Assembly (NCBI GenBank): GCA_028869325.1
Contig: JAGWST010000332.1
Coordinates: 1 to 5,140 of the forward strand
Direction of reading: 5' to 3'
DNA from: a bacterium
GTDB taxonomy: Bacteria; Vulcanimicrobiota; Vulcanimicrobiia; Vulcanimicrobiales; SCRA01
DNA: 5,140 nt
Below are positions 4,844 through 5,140 of the stretch, piece after piece. Position 1 is the stretch's first letter. Each line of letters begins with the position of its first letter. The position numbers and the translations under genes are program-made. The notes under the pieces were generated by a model. That model saw only the letters and a list, made by a program, of their open reading frames with translations. It had not been told where the DNA came from and did not search any database.

Positions 4844-5140
4844 CGCGCGCCCTCCTGCGGCGCGAGGTGCTCGATTAATGGCGCCCCACAGCGCTTGCAG
4901 TGCGACTCGCCCAAGTGGCCGATGAAGAAGCCGCAGACCGTCGGCTCGGAGAGGAACAGCCCCTCACGTAGGAGCGCGGCGCTGACGACGGCCCGACGCC
5001 GCAACTCGGGGAGATCGAGGATCTCGAGCATCTCGGGCTTGAACAGCACGGCGGAAGCCCAGGCGCGTTCAAGCAGTGGGGCGTAATCCGACGCCGGCTT
5101 CCCGCCGGGGAAGCGAACCTCGATGCGGTCGCCGCGGCGC
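4840..5140 (-). CDS. C-terminal part of an unrecognised protein ending in a CxxC knuckle
   Basis: The frame is open through the right edge, so the N-terminus is outside; 99 residues plus a TGA are visible. A short basic strand-like start (RGDRIEVRF) leads into charged helices (PLLERAW, EMLEILDLPELRRRAVVSAALLREG) and then a compact part with Cys69 and the pair Cys81/Cys84 (HCKRCG), 15 residues before the stop. A single CxxC so close to a C-terminus cannot complete a four-cysteine zinc site alone, and the next frame supplies a second pair at once. The helical region is consistent with a DNA- or protein-binding role, which is inference. The stop overlaps the next start by four bases (TTGA), so translation is probably coupled. 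I do not recognise the family. Confidence 0.6.
   Translation of the reverse strand, partial: RRGDRIEVRFPGGKPASDYAPLLERAWASAVLFKPEMLEILDLPELRRRAVVSAALLREGLFLSEPTVCGFFIGHLGESHCKRCGAPLIEHLAPQEGAR
4851..4856 (-). promoter_or_regulatory. Perfect Shine-Dalgarno site before a TTG start
   Basis: AGGAGG on the minus strand lies inside the 3' end of the partial gene and seven bases before the TTG at 4843. It is the main reason to accept that start. An SD-like site just upstream of a frame change is also a known stimulator of ribosomal frameshifting, so it does not by itself separate re-initiation from frameshifting. Confidence 0.6.

Noticed and set aside
4667..5086. Plus-strand frame of 139 codons at the right end
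   Set aside because: It is the shadow of the coupled minus-strand genes, which have overlapping starts and stops, a perfect AGGAGG and CxxC motifs; this frame has none of these.

Overview
This is a GC-rich bacterial window. The gene starts, Shine-Dalgarno sites and Sec-type signal peptides fit a Gram-negative proteobacterium. Nothing in it identifies a genus. No rRNA, complete tRNA, CRISPR array, intact transposase or intact integrase is present. It reads as accessory DNA: one large gene on the left, a junction carrying a piece of a tRNA gene in the middle, then short unfamiliar genes.

Left part (3-1760, + strand): the C-terminal 585 residues of a large, mostly helical protein that is cut by the left edge. 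It carries the RNxxxHG signature of DUF4209 (here R-N-L-L-G-H-G), which also fits the R-x4-H motif of HEPN ribonucleases. Junction (1761-2166): no gene. It holds spaced direct repeats that resemble a worn insertion-sequence end, a tandem 11-bp repeat, an intrinsic terminator reading leftward, and the last ~23 nt of a minus-strand tRNA gene whose 5' part is missing. This is the expected structure of one attachment-site boundary of an integrated element. In the simplest model the element lies to the right.

Middle part: about 500 bp without a convincing gene (2167-2654), then three small + strand genes. These are a 68-residue protein with two membrane spans (2708-2914), a 72-residue secreted protein (2951-3169) and a 180-residue secreted protein (3340-3882). 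All three act, or are predicted to act, at or beyond the inner membrane. Two diverged copies of a ~43-bp sequence lie upstream of this group and upstream of its last gene.

Right part (4233-5140, - strand): three tightly coupled reading frames enter from the right edge and read leftward with 4-nt stop/start overlaps (TTGA, then GTGA). Each has a CxxC zinc-knuckle pair, and the last ends in a segment resembling a TubC-type docking domain. The first overlap falls in the middle of what would be one four-cysteine zinc ribbon, so the first two frames may once have been, or may still be expressed as, one protein. Between the two convergent groups lies a ~350-bp gap with a possible frameshifted CxxC mini-gene.

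The family calls come from reading motifs by eye. Only the DUF4209 assignment is firm. The remaining genes are unrecognised and are described by visible features.
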